A stretch of 35,140 bases of DNA. Origin: an uncultured Porphyromonadaceae bacterium. GTDB lineage: Bacteria > Bacteroidota > Bacteroidia > Bacteroidales > Muribaculaceae. A model generated the notes under the pieces. That model made no database searches. It saw nothing but the letters and a program-made list of their open reading frames with translations, and was not told where the DNA came from. Positions 23,723 through 32,642 of the stretch are shown piece by piece; position 1 is the stretch's first letter; each line of letters starts with the position of its first letter. The stretch spans positions 1 to 35,140 of the forward strand of contig CAMWNR010000010.1 in NCBI GenBank assembly GCA_947175665.1, given 5' to 3'. The position numbers were made by a program, and so were the translations under genes.

Positions 23723-25734
23723 TGGAAAAGATCGTTACAGCATCCTTACGCTCGGTGATGAGAGATAACCGCATCTGCGTTATAGTACCTACATATAATA
23801 ATGCAGGTACACTTGAGGGTGTGATCAATGATATTTCCCGGTATTGCGATGACACCATAGTAGTCAACGATGGGAGTACGGATGCTACCACCGACATCCT
23901 CGCTCGGTTCGGAGATACTATATCTGTAGTATCCTATCCGGCCAATCGTGGCAAGGGGTATGCCTTGCGCGAAGGTTTCAGATATGCAATCTCCAAGGGG
24001 TTTGATTACGCTATCACAATTGATTCTGACGGTCAGCATTTCGCATCAGATATACCGGCTTTTGTAAAGGCTGTTTTAGAGTATCCGGATTCTATTATTG
24101 TCGGGGAGAGGGATCTCTCGAATGTAGATATTAACCGTAAGAGTTCGTTTGCCAATAAGTTTTCCAACTTCTGGTTTCACCTTCAGACCGGCAAATCTCT
24201 GCAAGATACCCAGACAGGATACCGGGCTTACCCTCTCCGCAATCTTCACGGTCTCTCGATGCTCACTTCGCGCTATGAGGCGGAGTTGATGCTGCTTGTG
24301 ATGGCCGCATGGAATGGCGTTCGTATCCACCCTATCCCTATCCGGGTTTACTACCCGCCTCAGTCCGAACGGGTGTCTCATTTCCGACCGGCCAAAGATT
24401 TTACCCGCATAAGTATTCTCAATACTTTTCTTTGTATCGGTGCTTTGATATATGGATTACCGATGAGGATTTATACTGCGATCAGGGATAAAAAAGTCTT
24501 TAATCGCGAATGCAGGTTCATGACCCGCAAAAAGGGTGAAAAGAAGGAGGCCGCTACTACTCTCGACCGCCTGTTTCGCTCCCTTTACGGACTCTCTTTC
24601 TTCCTGTTCTGGTCTTTATTTATCTTCGCTCCTTATACTTATCTCTCTTTCAGGTTTGGTAAACCTACCGAACAAAAACGTTTGCGTCTGCACCGCAGAC
24701 TACAGCGTTTATCAAAATATATCGTGACTCATTATCCGGGTGGTAAAACAGTAAATGAGAACGTAAATCTTAAGGAGTTTGATAAACCGGCCATGATCGT
24801 CTGCAATCATCAATCTCAACTTGATCTCCCTCTGCTGATGGCTCTGCATCCGAAGTTGATCTTCCTTACTAATGATTGGGTATGGCATTCCCCTTTCTTC
24901 GGAAGTCTGATACGGCTGGCTGAGTTTCTCCCGGTTTCGGCGGGAATTGAAAAAATAATACCTCATCTGAGCCAATTGGTGGAGAGGGGCTATTCGATTG
25001 TAGTTTTTCCGGAGGGTACAAGATCTGCTGACTGCCGTATACGACGTTTCCATCAGGGGGCTTTTTACATTGCTTCGCAACTTAACCTCGATATTATACC
25101 GGCTGTAATACATGGCGCGGGGCATTATCTCCCTAAGAATGATTTCATGTTCCGTCGCGGTTTGGTTACCTTACGTTTGCTTGACCGCATCCCTCAGTCC
25201 GTTCTGCGCGATTTACCTCTTATGAAACAGGCTGCAATGCTGCGCAAAAAAATTTCGGAGGCTTATTCCGAATTGGAGCATCACAAGGAAAAAGCCCGTT
25301 ATTTCACACCTCTTATCTCTTATAAGTATGCCTGGAGGGGGTGGAATTGCGTGGCGCTCTATAAATCGTTTATGAAGTGCTTTGACAAGTTTGAAGATAC
25401 AATAAATGCTGAGTCACCGGTCGGTATTAATCCGTATCCTACGGGCAACATTGCCATTCTCAACAGCGGTATCGGTGTTTTTGCACTTTATTACGCTTTG
25501 GTAAATAAAGGGGTGCAGGTATACGCTTTTGAGGCGGATATATATAAGCACCGTATTGCTGTTTCCACTCCGGGGCTACCCTCAAATCTGCATTTTATTC
25601 ATGCCGTATTTCCTGAGGATATCAAGGTTGTCGGGACTGATATAGAGAGTTGGGATAAGGTGATACGGTTTGCCGGACCACTTAAAGCGGATAATAATAA
25701 CAGTTCAGTTATCGAGTATGGGGAATGCTGTTGA
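23722..25734 (+). CDS. glycosyltransferase family 2 - PlsC acyltransferase fusion with Rossmann-like tail
   Basis: 670 residues with three parts. (a) GT2 domain, about 10-230: 'VIVPTYNNAGTLEGVI', 'VVNDGSTDATTDI' and the metal-binding D101-S-D103 in 'TIDSDGQHF'. (b) After a membrane segment near 290-315, a PlsC-type acyltransferase with the HX4D motif H363-QSQL-D368 and FPEGTRS (429-435). (c) From about 520 a tail with 'NIAILNSGIGVFALYYALV' and 'VYAFEADIYKHR', resembling a degenerate SAM-methyltransferase Rossmann half. GT-acyltransferase fusions occur in aryl polyene clusters and probably glycosylate and acylate the polyene for anchoring. It shares one base (TAATG) with the previous gene. Confidence 0.85.
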   Translation: MEKIVTASLRSVMRDNRICVIVPTYNNAGTLEGVINDISRYCDDTIVVNDGSTDATTDILARFGDTISVVSYPANRGKGYALREGFRYAISKGFDYAITIDSDGQHFASDIPAFVKAVLEYPDSIIVGERDLSNVDINRKSSFANKFSNFWFHLQTGKSLQDTQTGYRAYPLRNLHGLSMLTSRYEAELMLLVMAAWNGVRIHPIPIRVYYPPQSERVSHFRPAKDFTRISILNTFLCIGALIYGLPMRIYTAIRDKKVFNRECRFMTRKKGEKKEAATTLDRLFRSLYGLSFFLFWSLFIFAPYTYLSFRFGKPTEQKRLRLHRRLQRLSKYIVTHYPGGKTVNENVNLKEFDKPAMIVCNHQSQLDLPLLMALHPKLIFLTNDWVWHSPFFGSLIRLAEFLPVSAGIEKIIPHLSQLVERGYSIVVFPEGTRSADCRIRRFHQGAFYIASQLNLDIIPAVIHGAGHYLPKNDFMFRRGLVTLRLLDRIPQSVLRDLPLMKQAAMLRKKISEAYSELEHHKEKARYFTPLISYKYAWRGWNCVALYKSFMKCFDKFEDTINAESPVGINPYPTGNIAILNSGIGVFALYYALVNKGVQVYAFEADIYKHRIAVSTPGLPSNLHFIHAVFPEDIKVVGTDIESWDKVIRFAGPLKADNNNSSVIEYGECC

Positions 25735-27253
25735 AAATAGTGCTGTTAAAGATAAGAATATTCTTATAATCGGTGGGGGACTAGGAGGCCTCTTTACCGG
25801 AGCACTGTTGGCTAAGAACGGTGCGATAGTTCGTGTGCTTGAAAAGAATGTCATTATCGGCGGGGGCCTCCAATGCTTCAGCCGTAATGGCAAAAGTTTT
25901 GAGACGGGGATGCACATTGTGGGCGGGTTCCGGCCGGGTGGTACTCTGTATAAGTTATCTTCCTACCTCGGCATTTTAGATCGGCTTCAACTCGAACATC
26001 TTGAGGGTGAGTATGCCGATACGATTTTTTTTGCCGATAACAACTTATCCTTCCGTCTCCCCTCCGGTCGCGAAAATTTCACCAAAGCGCTTATATCTTA
26101 TTTCCCCGATGAGGAGGAGGGTATAAAGGGTTATATCGACGCTATATTCAGCCTCTCTGATCTACTCCCTTTGTATAACTTAAGGGAGCGTTGCGATTAT
26201 CTTATCAATCCACCGGAGGAGTTTGTGATGCCGGCCGATATGCTTATTGCAAGGTATGTTTCCGATCCTACCCTCAGGGCTCTGCTCGCATATCACAATT
26301 CTCTTTATGATGGTGTCAAGGAAGAAACGCCCGCTTTTATTCATGCAGTGATTAATACCTTGTATATTACAGGGCAATCAAGGTTTATAGGAGGGAGCCT
26401 GCAACTTGCTTCGGCTTTGGCTGAAGTAATTATAAATAACGGCGGTGAGGTTCTGTCGCCTAAAGAGGTCATATCTCTTGAGATGCTCGACAACAGAGTA
26501 ATCTCGGCTACCACCGGTGACGGGAAGGTATATACTGCAGATTATTTTATATCGGCCATACATCCCGCCACTCTTTCAAGCATGATGCCACCTCATGCTT
26601 TCAAAAAAAGTTACTCCCGGAGATTAAACGAGATTCCTAATTCCTGCTCGGCTTTCTCTCTATATATCGATCTTAAACCGGGGGCTTTCCCTTACCTTCC
26701 CCATACCAATTATTATATTGAAAATGAGAATCTTGTTTGGCAACAGGAGAAGTATAACCGGGGAGGTGAGATTAAGGCTTTTATGTATATGACCCCTCCT
26801 GATCAGCATCAGGGGGAGTATGCATCGCGCCTGCTGGTGTACTCTCTTATGAGTTTTGATGAGGTCAGGGAGTGGGAAAACAGTTCTCTCGGCAATAGAG
26901 GTGAGGGTTATGAGGTATGGAAAAAAGGGTATAAGGATTATCTGCTTGACAAACTTGAGCATCTCTATCCCGGTTTCCGCAATATGATTCTGCATACCTA
27001 TTCTGCGTCTCCTCTTACAATCAGGGATTATTATAACACAAAGGAGGGGGCTATATTCGGGTATCGGAAAGTATCTGGTAATATGGCCTTTTCTCATATC
27101 CCGGCCGCCACAAAGATTCCGAATCTTCTCCTTACGGGGCAAAATATCGGATTGCATGGGATCTGTGGAGTACCTATCAATGCAATAATAACAGCCGAGG
27201 AGTTGCTGGGGAAGAATTTTCTTGTCAGGGAGATTAACCGATGCGTCAGATAA
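25718..27253 (+). CDS. FAD-dependent oxidoreductase, phytoene desaturase/CrtISO-like
   Basis: 511 residues from the ATG at 25718 (17-nt overlap with the previous gene; an upstream TTG at 25670 is open but would place 16 residues before the first plausible start). The dinucleotide-binding motif is 'NILIIGGGLGGLFTGALLAKNG' with 'RVLEKNVIIGGGLQCF' completing the FAD-binding N-terminal region, and 'NLLLTGQNIGLHGICGV' is the typical C-terminal FAD motif of CrtI/CrtISO-like enzymes. It may oxidise, isomerise or saturate double bonds of the polyene. It is a common element of Bacteroidetes pigment loci. Confidence 0.85.
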   Translation: MGNAVENSAVKDKNILIIGGGLGGLFTGALLAKNGAIVRVLEKNVIIGGGLQCFSRNGKSFETGMHIVGGFRPGGTLYKLSSYLGILDRLQLEHLEGEYADTIFFADNNLSFRLPSGRENFTKALISYFPDEEEGIKGYIDAIFSLSDLLPLYNLRERCDYLINPPEEFVMPADMLIARYVSDPTLRALLAYHNSLYDGVKEETPAFIHAVINTLYITGQSRFIGGSLQLASALAEVIINNGGEVLSPKEVISLEMLDNRVISATTGDGKVYTADYFISAIHPATLSSMMPPHAFKKSYSRRLNEIPNSCSAFSLYIDLKPGAFPYLPHTNYYIENENLVWQQEKYNRGGEIKAFMYMTPPDQHQGEYASRLLVYSLMSFDEVREWENSSLGNRGEGYEVWKKGYKDYLLDKLEHLYPGFRNMILHTYSASPLTIRDYYNTKEGAIFGYRKVSGNMAFSHIPAATKIPNLLLTGQNIGLHGICGVPINAIITAEELLGKNFLVREINRCVR

Positions 27254-27299
27254 CACTTTTATATAGAGCATCTTGTTTTGTGAATATTTTATGTAAGTT

Positions 27300-28214
27300 A
27301 TGAAGAGATTCTATTATATTCTTTTTTTATCAGTAGCCTTGCTGACTCCCCTTCCGGTTTGGAGTGCTGATAAGTCGGCTGATAACAAACCGATTAATAT
27401 ATGGGCCGATACTGATTGTAAATCTAAAGTATGGCTGACTCCTTATCTTGCTCCGGGCGACAATAATCCGGCCATCATTGTTTGTCCGGGTGGGAGTTAT
27501 TTCTGGCATGATATGGAAGTCGAGGGGAAAGGTGTGGCTGAATGGCTTCAGGCCAATGGTATCTCGGCTTTTGTGCTTAAGTACCGTGCCGGTACTATCG
27601 CGGGGTTTATAACTCATTACCGTCTGATAGCCCGCGGTAACCGCTATCCGGATATGCTGCAGGATATACAGCGCAGTATTCAGTTGGTGCGTGAAAATGC
27701 TTCCGGTTTTAATATCAACCCTGACCAACTCGGTGTGATGGGATTTTCGGCCGGTGGACATCTGACTGCCATGTCGGGGATATTTTTTGATACTGATGTT
27801 CTCTCCCCTCTCGGCATCAAACCGGATGTTTCTCTGAAACCGGATTTCATTGCGCCTGTTTACCCGGTAGTAACTTTTACCGCTCCCTGTACTCACGGGC
27901 GTTCGAGACGCGGTGCTTTAGGCGAAGGGAGGTCTATCAGCAAGGCCATGAAAGATTCTCTCTCGCTTGAGAAGCATGTGAGGAGTGATATGCCACCCGT
28001 CTTTCTGATGAATTGTATGGATGACCCGATTGTGGATTATCATAATTCAGAACTCCTTGATTCGGCCATGACTGCCAAGGGGGTGCCGCATAAATATATA
28101 CAATACCGCACCGGAGGGCATGGTTTCGGGGCATCGGCTCACAAAACGACTGCTGAAGCCATCGGGTGGAAATCGGCATTTCTGGCATGGCTTAAGGAGA
28201 TAATCAATTTTTAA
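27300..28214 (+). CDS. exported alpha/beta-hydrolase (esterase)
   Basis: 304 residues with a signal peptide 'MKRFYYILFLSVALLTPLPVWS'. The hydrolase fold shows an oxyanion segment 'IVCPGGSYFWHD', the nucleophile elbow 'GFSAGGH' (Ser), an Asp in 'NCMDDPIVDYHNS' and the His in 'GGHGFGAS', so the triad looks complete. It resembles acetyl-xylan-esterase/BD-FAE-like carbohydrate esterases. It is same-strand and 46 nt after the oxidoreductase; a periplasmic esterase could process the pigment ester or act on dietary polysaccharide. Confidence 0.8.
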   Translation: MKRFYYILFLSVALLTPLPVWSADKSADNKPINIWADTDCKSKVWLTPYLAPGDNNPAIIVCPGGSYFWHDMEVEGKGVAEWLQANGISAFVLKYRAGTIAGFITHYRLIARGNRYPDMLQDIQRSIQLVRENASGFNINPDQLGVMGFSAGGHLTAMSGIFFDTDVLSPLGIKPDVSLKPDFIAPVYPVVTFTAPCTHGRSRRGALGEGRSISKAMKDSLSLEKHVRSDMPPVFLMNCMDDPIVDYHNSELLDSAMTAKGVPHKYIQYRTGGHGFGASAHKTTAEAIGWKSAFLAWLKEIINF

Positions 28215-28278
28215 CCTGTCGGTGTTTCTCCATACATTTTTAATATTAACTGCTTCCTGACCATAGATCGCAGCAGAT

Positions 28279-28309
28279 TTTGAAAAGATGGTTTCACTGC
28301 TTATATTAT
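28279..28309 (+). promoter_or_regulatory. possible internal promoter
   Basis: TTTG (28279-28282), 19 nt and TATATTAT (28302-28309) approach the Bacteroidetes promoter pattern, with two mismatches in the -7 element TAnnTTTG. It sits in the largest gap (111 nt) in the late part of the cluster, just before the ligase-exporter gene pair. Confidence 0.3.
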
Positions 28310-28325
28310 TAACTGAGATAAAAAA

Positions 28326-29618
28326 ATGATAACTGACGATATAGAATTTAAATCGGCCGGAGAGATTAAGATTTATCAGGATTCTCGCCTGCGGGAGGCT
28401 CTGCAATATCTTAATACAAAGTCTCCTTTTTACAAGAGGATGTTTGCCGAGCATGGTATAGATATAAAGAATATCAAGTGTATCGAGGATCTTTCCTCTC
28501 TCCCCTTTACCGAGAAGAAGGATTTGCAATTACATAATGATGATTTTCTATGCGTACCGCGTGAGAAGATCGTAGATTATATCACTACCTCGGGTACTCT
28601 GGGTGATCCGGTTACTTTCGGCTGTACCGAAAAAGATCTGCAGCGCCTTGCTTATAATGAGAAGAAGTCTTTTGACTGTGCCGGTCTCGTACCGGGCAAT
28701 ATAGTTCAGTTAATGACAACTCTCGACAAGAGATTTATGGCCGGTCTGGCCTATTTCCTCGGTATCAGAGAGTTGGGAGCGAGTGTAATCCGTGTAGGCA
28801 ACGGTATGCCTGAACTGCAGTGGGATACAATTTCGCGTCTTAATCCGGATACTCTAATGTGTGTACCCTCTTTCATACTCCGGCTTATCGAGTATGCTGA
28901 GCAAAACGGTATAGATTATCGCAATTCGAGTGTGAAGAGGATCATCGGTATCGGTGAGGGACTGAGAAATCAGGATTTTTCACTCAATCTTCTCGGCAAC
29001 CGCATTAAGGAGAAATGGGATGTGGAACTCTTTGCTACATATTCTTCCACTGAAATGGGGGCAACCTTTTCGGAGTGCACTTACGGTTGCGGCGGTCATG
29101 TGCATCCTGAACTGATCATCGTGGAGATTATAGGTGATGATAACCTCCCTGTTAAAGATGGTGAGACCGGAGAGGTAGTGGTTACCACTCTCGGTGTGGA
29201 GGGGATGCCTTTATTGCGCTTCCGTACCGGTGATATCAGCAGCAAAGTGTCTGAGAAGTGTAAGTGCGGCCGAAGTTCGTATCGTCTTACCCCCTTGATA
29301 GGACGCAAAAATAATATGCTTAAACTTAAGGGAACTACCATTTACCCGCCCGCTATCAATGATGTATTGGATAATACACCATATATAGTCAATTATCTTG
29401 TCGAAGTGCGCAACAGTTTTGCAGGTACCGATGAGGTGATAGTTAAGGCGGGAGTTTCCGTGGCCCAACCTTTTGATATGATCAAGGATCTTAAAGACCG
29501 CTTCAGGTCACGTATCCGTGTGGCGCCTATTGTGGAGATTATGTCGCCCGATGATATTGCAAAGATCATTAATCCGGGCAATAATCGCAAACCTGTTAAA
29601 TTTATCGATCACCGTTAA
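28326..29618 (+). CDS. phenylacetate-CoA ligase-like adenylate-forming enzyme
   Basis: 430 residues of the ANL superfamily, PaaK-like branch. The phosphate-binding motif is 'TTSGTLGDPVTF', 'YSSTEMGATFSEC' is the A5-type adenine motif, and 'LRFRTGDISSKVSEKCKCG' is the A7-A8 region with the PaaK-type Cys-rich KCKCG turn. Typical PaaK length is about 430. In this pathway it should activate the aryl acid from the ammonia-lyase to the CoA or ACP thioester. Being separated from the lyase by 18 kb is unusual but the functional link is clear. It lies 18 nt before the exporter gene. Confidence 0.86.
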   Translation: MITDDIEFKSAGEIKIYQDSRLREALQYLNTKSPFYKRMFAEHGIDIKNIKCIEDLSSLPFTEKKDLQLHNDDFLCVPREKIVDYITTSGTLGDPVTFGCTEKDLQRLAYNEKKSFDCAGLVPGNIVQLMTTLDKRFMAGLAYFLGIRELGASVIRVGNGMPELQWDTISRLNPDTLMCVPSFILRLIEYAEQNGIDYRNSSVKRIIGIGEGLRNQDFSLNLLGNRIKEKWDVELFATYSSTEMGATFSECTYGCGGHVHPELIIVEIIGDDNLPVKDGETGEVVVTTLGVEGMPLLRFRTGDISSKVSEKCKCGRSSYRLTPLIGRKNNMLKLKGTTIYPPAINDVLDNTPYIVNYLVEVRNSFAGTDEVIVKAGVSVAQPFDMIKDLKDRFRSRIRVAPIVEIMSPDDIAKIINPGNNRKPVKFIDHR

Positions 29619-29636
29619 TATATCTTTTCTGATAGC

Positions 29637-32555
29637 ATGACCGGATTGGTTCTGAGTATATACAGATTTTTTAATCGGTATCCTCTGATTGGAGTTACTG
29701 CATTCATCATTACCACTCTCGCACTTGTAGGGTCGGTGATGACTCTTCACTACAATGAGGATATTTCGGATTTTCTTCCGCTCGATGAGGAGAATAGCGA
29801 CGCTCTGGATGTTTACCGCCGTGTGTCGGGCGCGGATAAAATCATTGCTATGGTGATGTCAGCAGATACTGATTCGGTTGATGCATCAGTATTGGCCGCG
29901 GGCATAGAGTCTCTCTCAGATAATATTTCGGCTCTCGACTCTGTAGGCGCTATACGCTCTATGATGCAGAGAGTCGATATGGAGAATATGATGGATATTG
30001 CCGATGAGGTCTACGCCAATATCCCTTATTTCCTTACCGAGAAGGATTACTGTACCATTGATTCCCTCCTCTCTACCCCCGATTATGTGGCACAGCGGAT
30101 GAGAGCGAATCGTGAAATGCTCTTATTACCTACAGGCAACTTGATAACCCAAAATATATCGCGCGATCCGCTGAATCTATTCTCCCATGTGCTTAACCGT
30201 TTGTCTTCAGGTAGCGTAGGTATGGATTATGACACTTATGACGGTTACATTCTCACCCCCGACAGAAAACGGGGATTGGTGATTATCGAGTCTTCTTATG
30301 GTGCTAATGAATCGGAGCATAATACTGACCTTACCGGCCTGCTTAATGCCGCGGCCGACAGCGTTGCTAAAGCGTATCCACAATTACAGGTGAGGTATGT
30401 CGGAGGACCTGTTATCGCGGTTGAGAATGCATCTCGTATTAAGAAAGATTCTATTTTGGCTATCACTATTGCCGGTCTGCTGATAGTGGCGCTGTTGATT
30501 TATGTATTCCGCAGTGTGCGCAGCATATTGCTTATAATTATTTCGGTGGCGTGGGGATGGTTGTTTGCAATAGGAACCATCGCGATCTTTTATGATTCAA
30601 TATCTATAATTGTAATCGGTATTGCTTCGATTATACTCGGCATTGCTGTCAATTATCCGCTTCATCTTATCGATCACCTTAAAAGCACCCCCGATATTAA
30701 ATCGTGTCTGCGCGAAATTGTGGCTCCGCTCGCTGTAGGCAATATCACTACCGTGGGGGCTTTTTTATGTCTGGTCCCCCTTAATGCCCCGGCGTTGCAT
30801 GACCTCGGTCTGTTCGGTTCGCTACTACTTGTGGGTACTATCATTTTCGTGTTGCTGTTTCTACCTCATCTGGTCAGGAGCAGACGATTTAAGAATGGGG
30901 AGGCTGTAAATAAAACACCTGATTTAATATCGCGTATCTCAGAAATCTCTATTGAGAAGAACCGATGGATTATATACACAATGTTTATCCTTACTGCTGT
31001 TTTTGCAGTGTTTGCTTTTCACACCGAGTTTGATTCTGATATGCGGCATATAAATTATATGTCTGATCAGCAGCGCGAGGATCTGGAGTACCTCTCTACA
31101 CTTACATCCGCGAGGGGCAATGATAGTATACATCAATCTGCCACACCATCCGAACAGATTTTTATAGTCAGTAAAAATACTGACTACGACAAGGCAGTAT
31201 TACAATTTGAAAATCTGGTGCCGGTTTTATCGAAATTGCAGAGCCAAGGTAAAGTAACCTTTACCAATCATGTCGTTGATTTCATACATTCTTCCGAGTC
31301 TCAGGAGTCTGATCTGAATAGATGGAATCAGTTTTTAGAGGCTCATCCCGATATTTTATCTTCTGTCTCTTCAGCCGGTGCCGCCGCGGGATTTAGTGAT
31401 GATGCTTTTATGGAATTTTCGGATCTCTTGAGTGATTCTTTTTCTACTAAACCTATTGAGTCTTTTGAACAGATTGGCTCAACGGTTTTCGCATCCAATC
31501 TCCTCACAGACCTTGAGAGTGGTAATAAGATGTTTGTGGTTTCACTTAATGTGAATCAAGAGGATCTTGATGAGGTTATGGACACTCTGCATGATGCCAC
31601 TGCTACGTTAACAGCCAATCGTAGTACTGACTTGAATACCTCCGGCTCTGACCGTCTGTTTGCCTTTGATGTAAAGGGTATGAATACCTCCATCACCAAT
31701 TCACTCTCTGATGATTTTAATTATATCGGCGTAGCCTGCAGTCTGATAGTATTCATTTTCCTCTGGATTTCGCTCGGCAGCCTTGAACTGGCTATTATCT
31801 CGTTTATCCCTATGGCTGTGAGTTGGATATGGATTTTAGGTATAATGGGTATCGCCGGTATTAAGTTTAATATCGTCAATATTATCCTTGCAACATTTAT
31901 ATTCGGTCAGGGTGATGATTATACTATCTTTATGACCGAGGGGCTTACTTACGAATTCGCCTATCGCAAGAAGATGCTCGCTTCATTTAAGAATTCCATT
32001 ATCATCTCGGCCTTGATTATGTTCATCGGCATCGGCACTCTCATAATTGCCGAGCATCCGGCTATGAAATCTTTGGGCGAGGTGACAGTGGTAGGTATGC
32101 TCTCGGTGGTACTGATGGCCTACTTCTTCCCACCTTTTATCTTTAATTGGCTGGTTAGAAATCCTGACGGTTCGCTGCGACGGAGTCCAATAACTATTTC
32201 CGGTTTTCTAAGTAAGTTATCTGGATACGGTAAGTATCATCGTAATCCTGATTCGGAAATTTTAAACCTTGCTTTCAGTCGATACCTGTATAAAGGGAGA
32301 GAGATCGAGCGTCGTGCCCGGAAAAATATTAACCGGATTGCGCAGTCCGGGATTCCTGTCATACCGGCGGAGACGGAGGAATACGAATTTATCTGTGATC
32401 TTGATTCTCAGGGTGAGATCGCTTTGATTACAGCGCTCAAATACCCCGATTGTAAAATTAAAGTAATTCTGCCTACCGACCTGCAATATGAGTTACTCAG
32501 AGGTTGCGCACAGGATTTGGTTAGCAATCTGACTATATCTCACCGAAAAGCATGA
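29637..32555 (+). CDS. MMPL/RND-family exporter with C-terminal Rossmann-like tail
   Basis: 972 residues. It has a first membrane helix near the N-terminus, a large periplasmic loop (about 40-270), then helices ('ITIAGLLIVALLIYVF', 'IVIGIASIILGIAVNYPLH') and a repeat of that arrangement with the second periplasmic loop (about 450-690) and helices to about 840, containing 'FGQGDDYTIFM', the acidic proton-relay site typical of MMPL/RND proteins. The C-terminal 110 residues after the last helix are cytoplasmic and look like an additional domain. It is the likely pigment (or pigment-lipid) transporter of the inner membrane, working with the LolA-like carrier. Confidence 0.87.
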   Translation: MTGLVLSIYRFFNRYPLIGVTAFIITTLALVGSVMTLHYNEDISDFLPLDEENSDALDVYRRVSGADKIIAMVMSADTDSVDASVLAAGIESLSDNISALDSVGAIRSMMQRVDMENMMDIADEVYANIPYFLTEKDYCTIDSLLSTPDYVAQRMRANREMLLLPTGNLITQNISRDPLNLFSHVLNRLSSGSVGMDYDTYDGYILTPDRKRGLVIIESSYGANESEHNTDLTGLLNAAADSVAKAYPQLQVRYVGGPVIAVENASRIKKDSILAITIAGLLIVALLIYVFRSVRSILLIIISVAWGWLFAIGTIAIFYDSISIIVIGIASIILGIAVNYPLHLIDHLKSTPDIKSCLREIVAPLAVGNITTVGAFLCLVPLNAPALHDLGLFGSLLLVGTIIFVLLFLPHLVRSRRFKNGEAVNKTPDLISRISEISIEKNRWIIYTMFILTAVFAVFAFHTEFDSDMRHINYMSDQQREDLEYLSTLTSARGNDSIHQSATPSEQIFIVSKNTDYDKAVLQFENLVPVLSKLQSQGKVTFTNHVVDFIHSSESQESDLNRWNQFLEAHPDILSSVSSAGAAAGFSDDAFMEFSDLLSDSFSTKPIESFEQIGSTVFASNLLTDLESGNKMFVVSLNVNQEDLDEVMDTLHDATATLTANRSTDLNTSGSDRLFAFDVKGMNTSITNSLSDDFNYIGVACSLIVFIFLWISLGSLELAIISFIPMAVSWIWILGIMGIAGIKFNIVNIILATFIFGQGDDYTIFMTEGLTYEFAYRKKMLASFKNSIIISALIMFIGIGTLIIAEHPAMKSLGEVTVVGMLSVVLMAYFFPPFIFNWLVRNPDGSLRRSPITISGFLSKLSGYGKYHRNPDSEILNLAFSRYLYKGREIERRARKNINRIAQSGIPVIPAETEEYEFICDLDSQGEIALITALKYPDCKIKVILPTDLQYELLRGCAQDLVSNLTISHRKA

Positions 32556-32642
32556 CGGCCTGATAATGTAGCCGGTATATAATTACTCCCCCCTTGAATC
32601 ATTTTTTATATTAGAGTGTATTTCTAAATTAGTAGTGACATT

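Noticed and set aside
8858..32555. Flexirubin (dialkylresorcinol-aryl polyene ester) cluster
   Set aside because: No DarA/DarB-like genes visible; only the aryl polyene part is supported.
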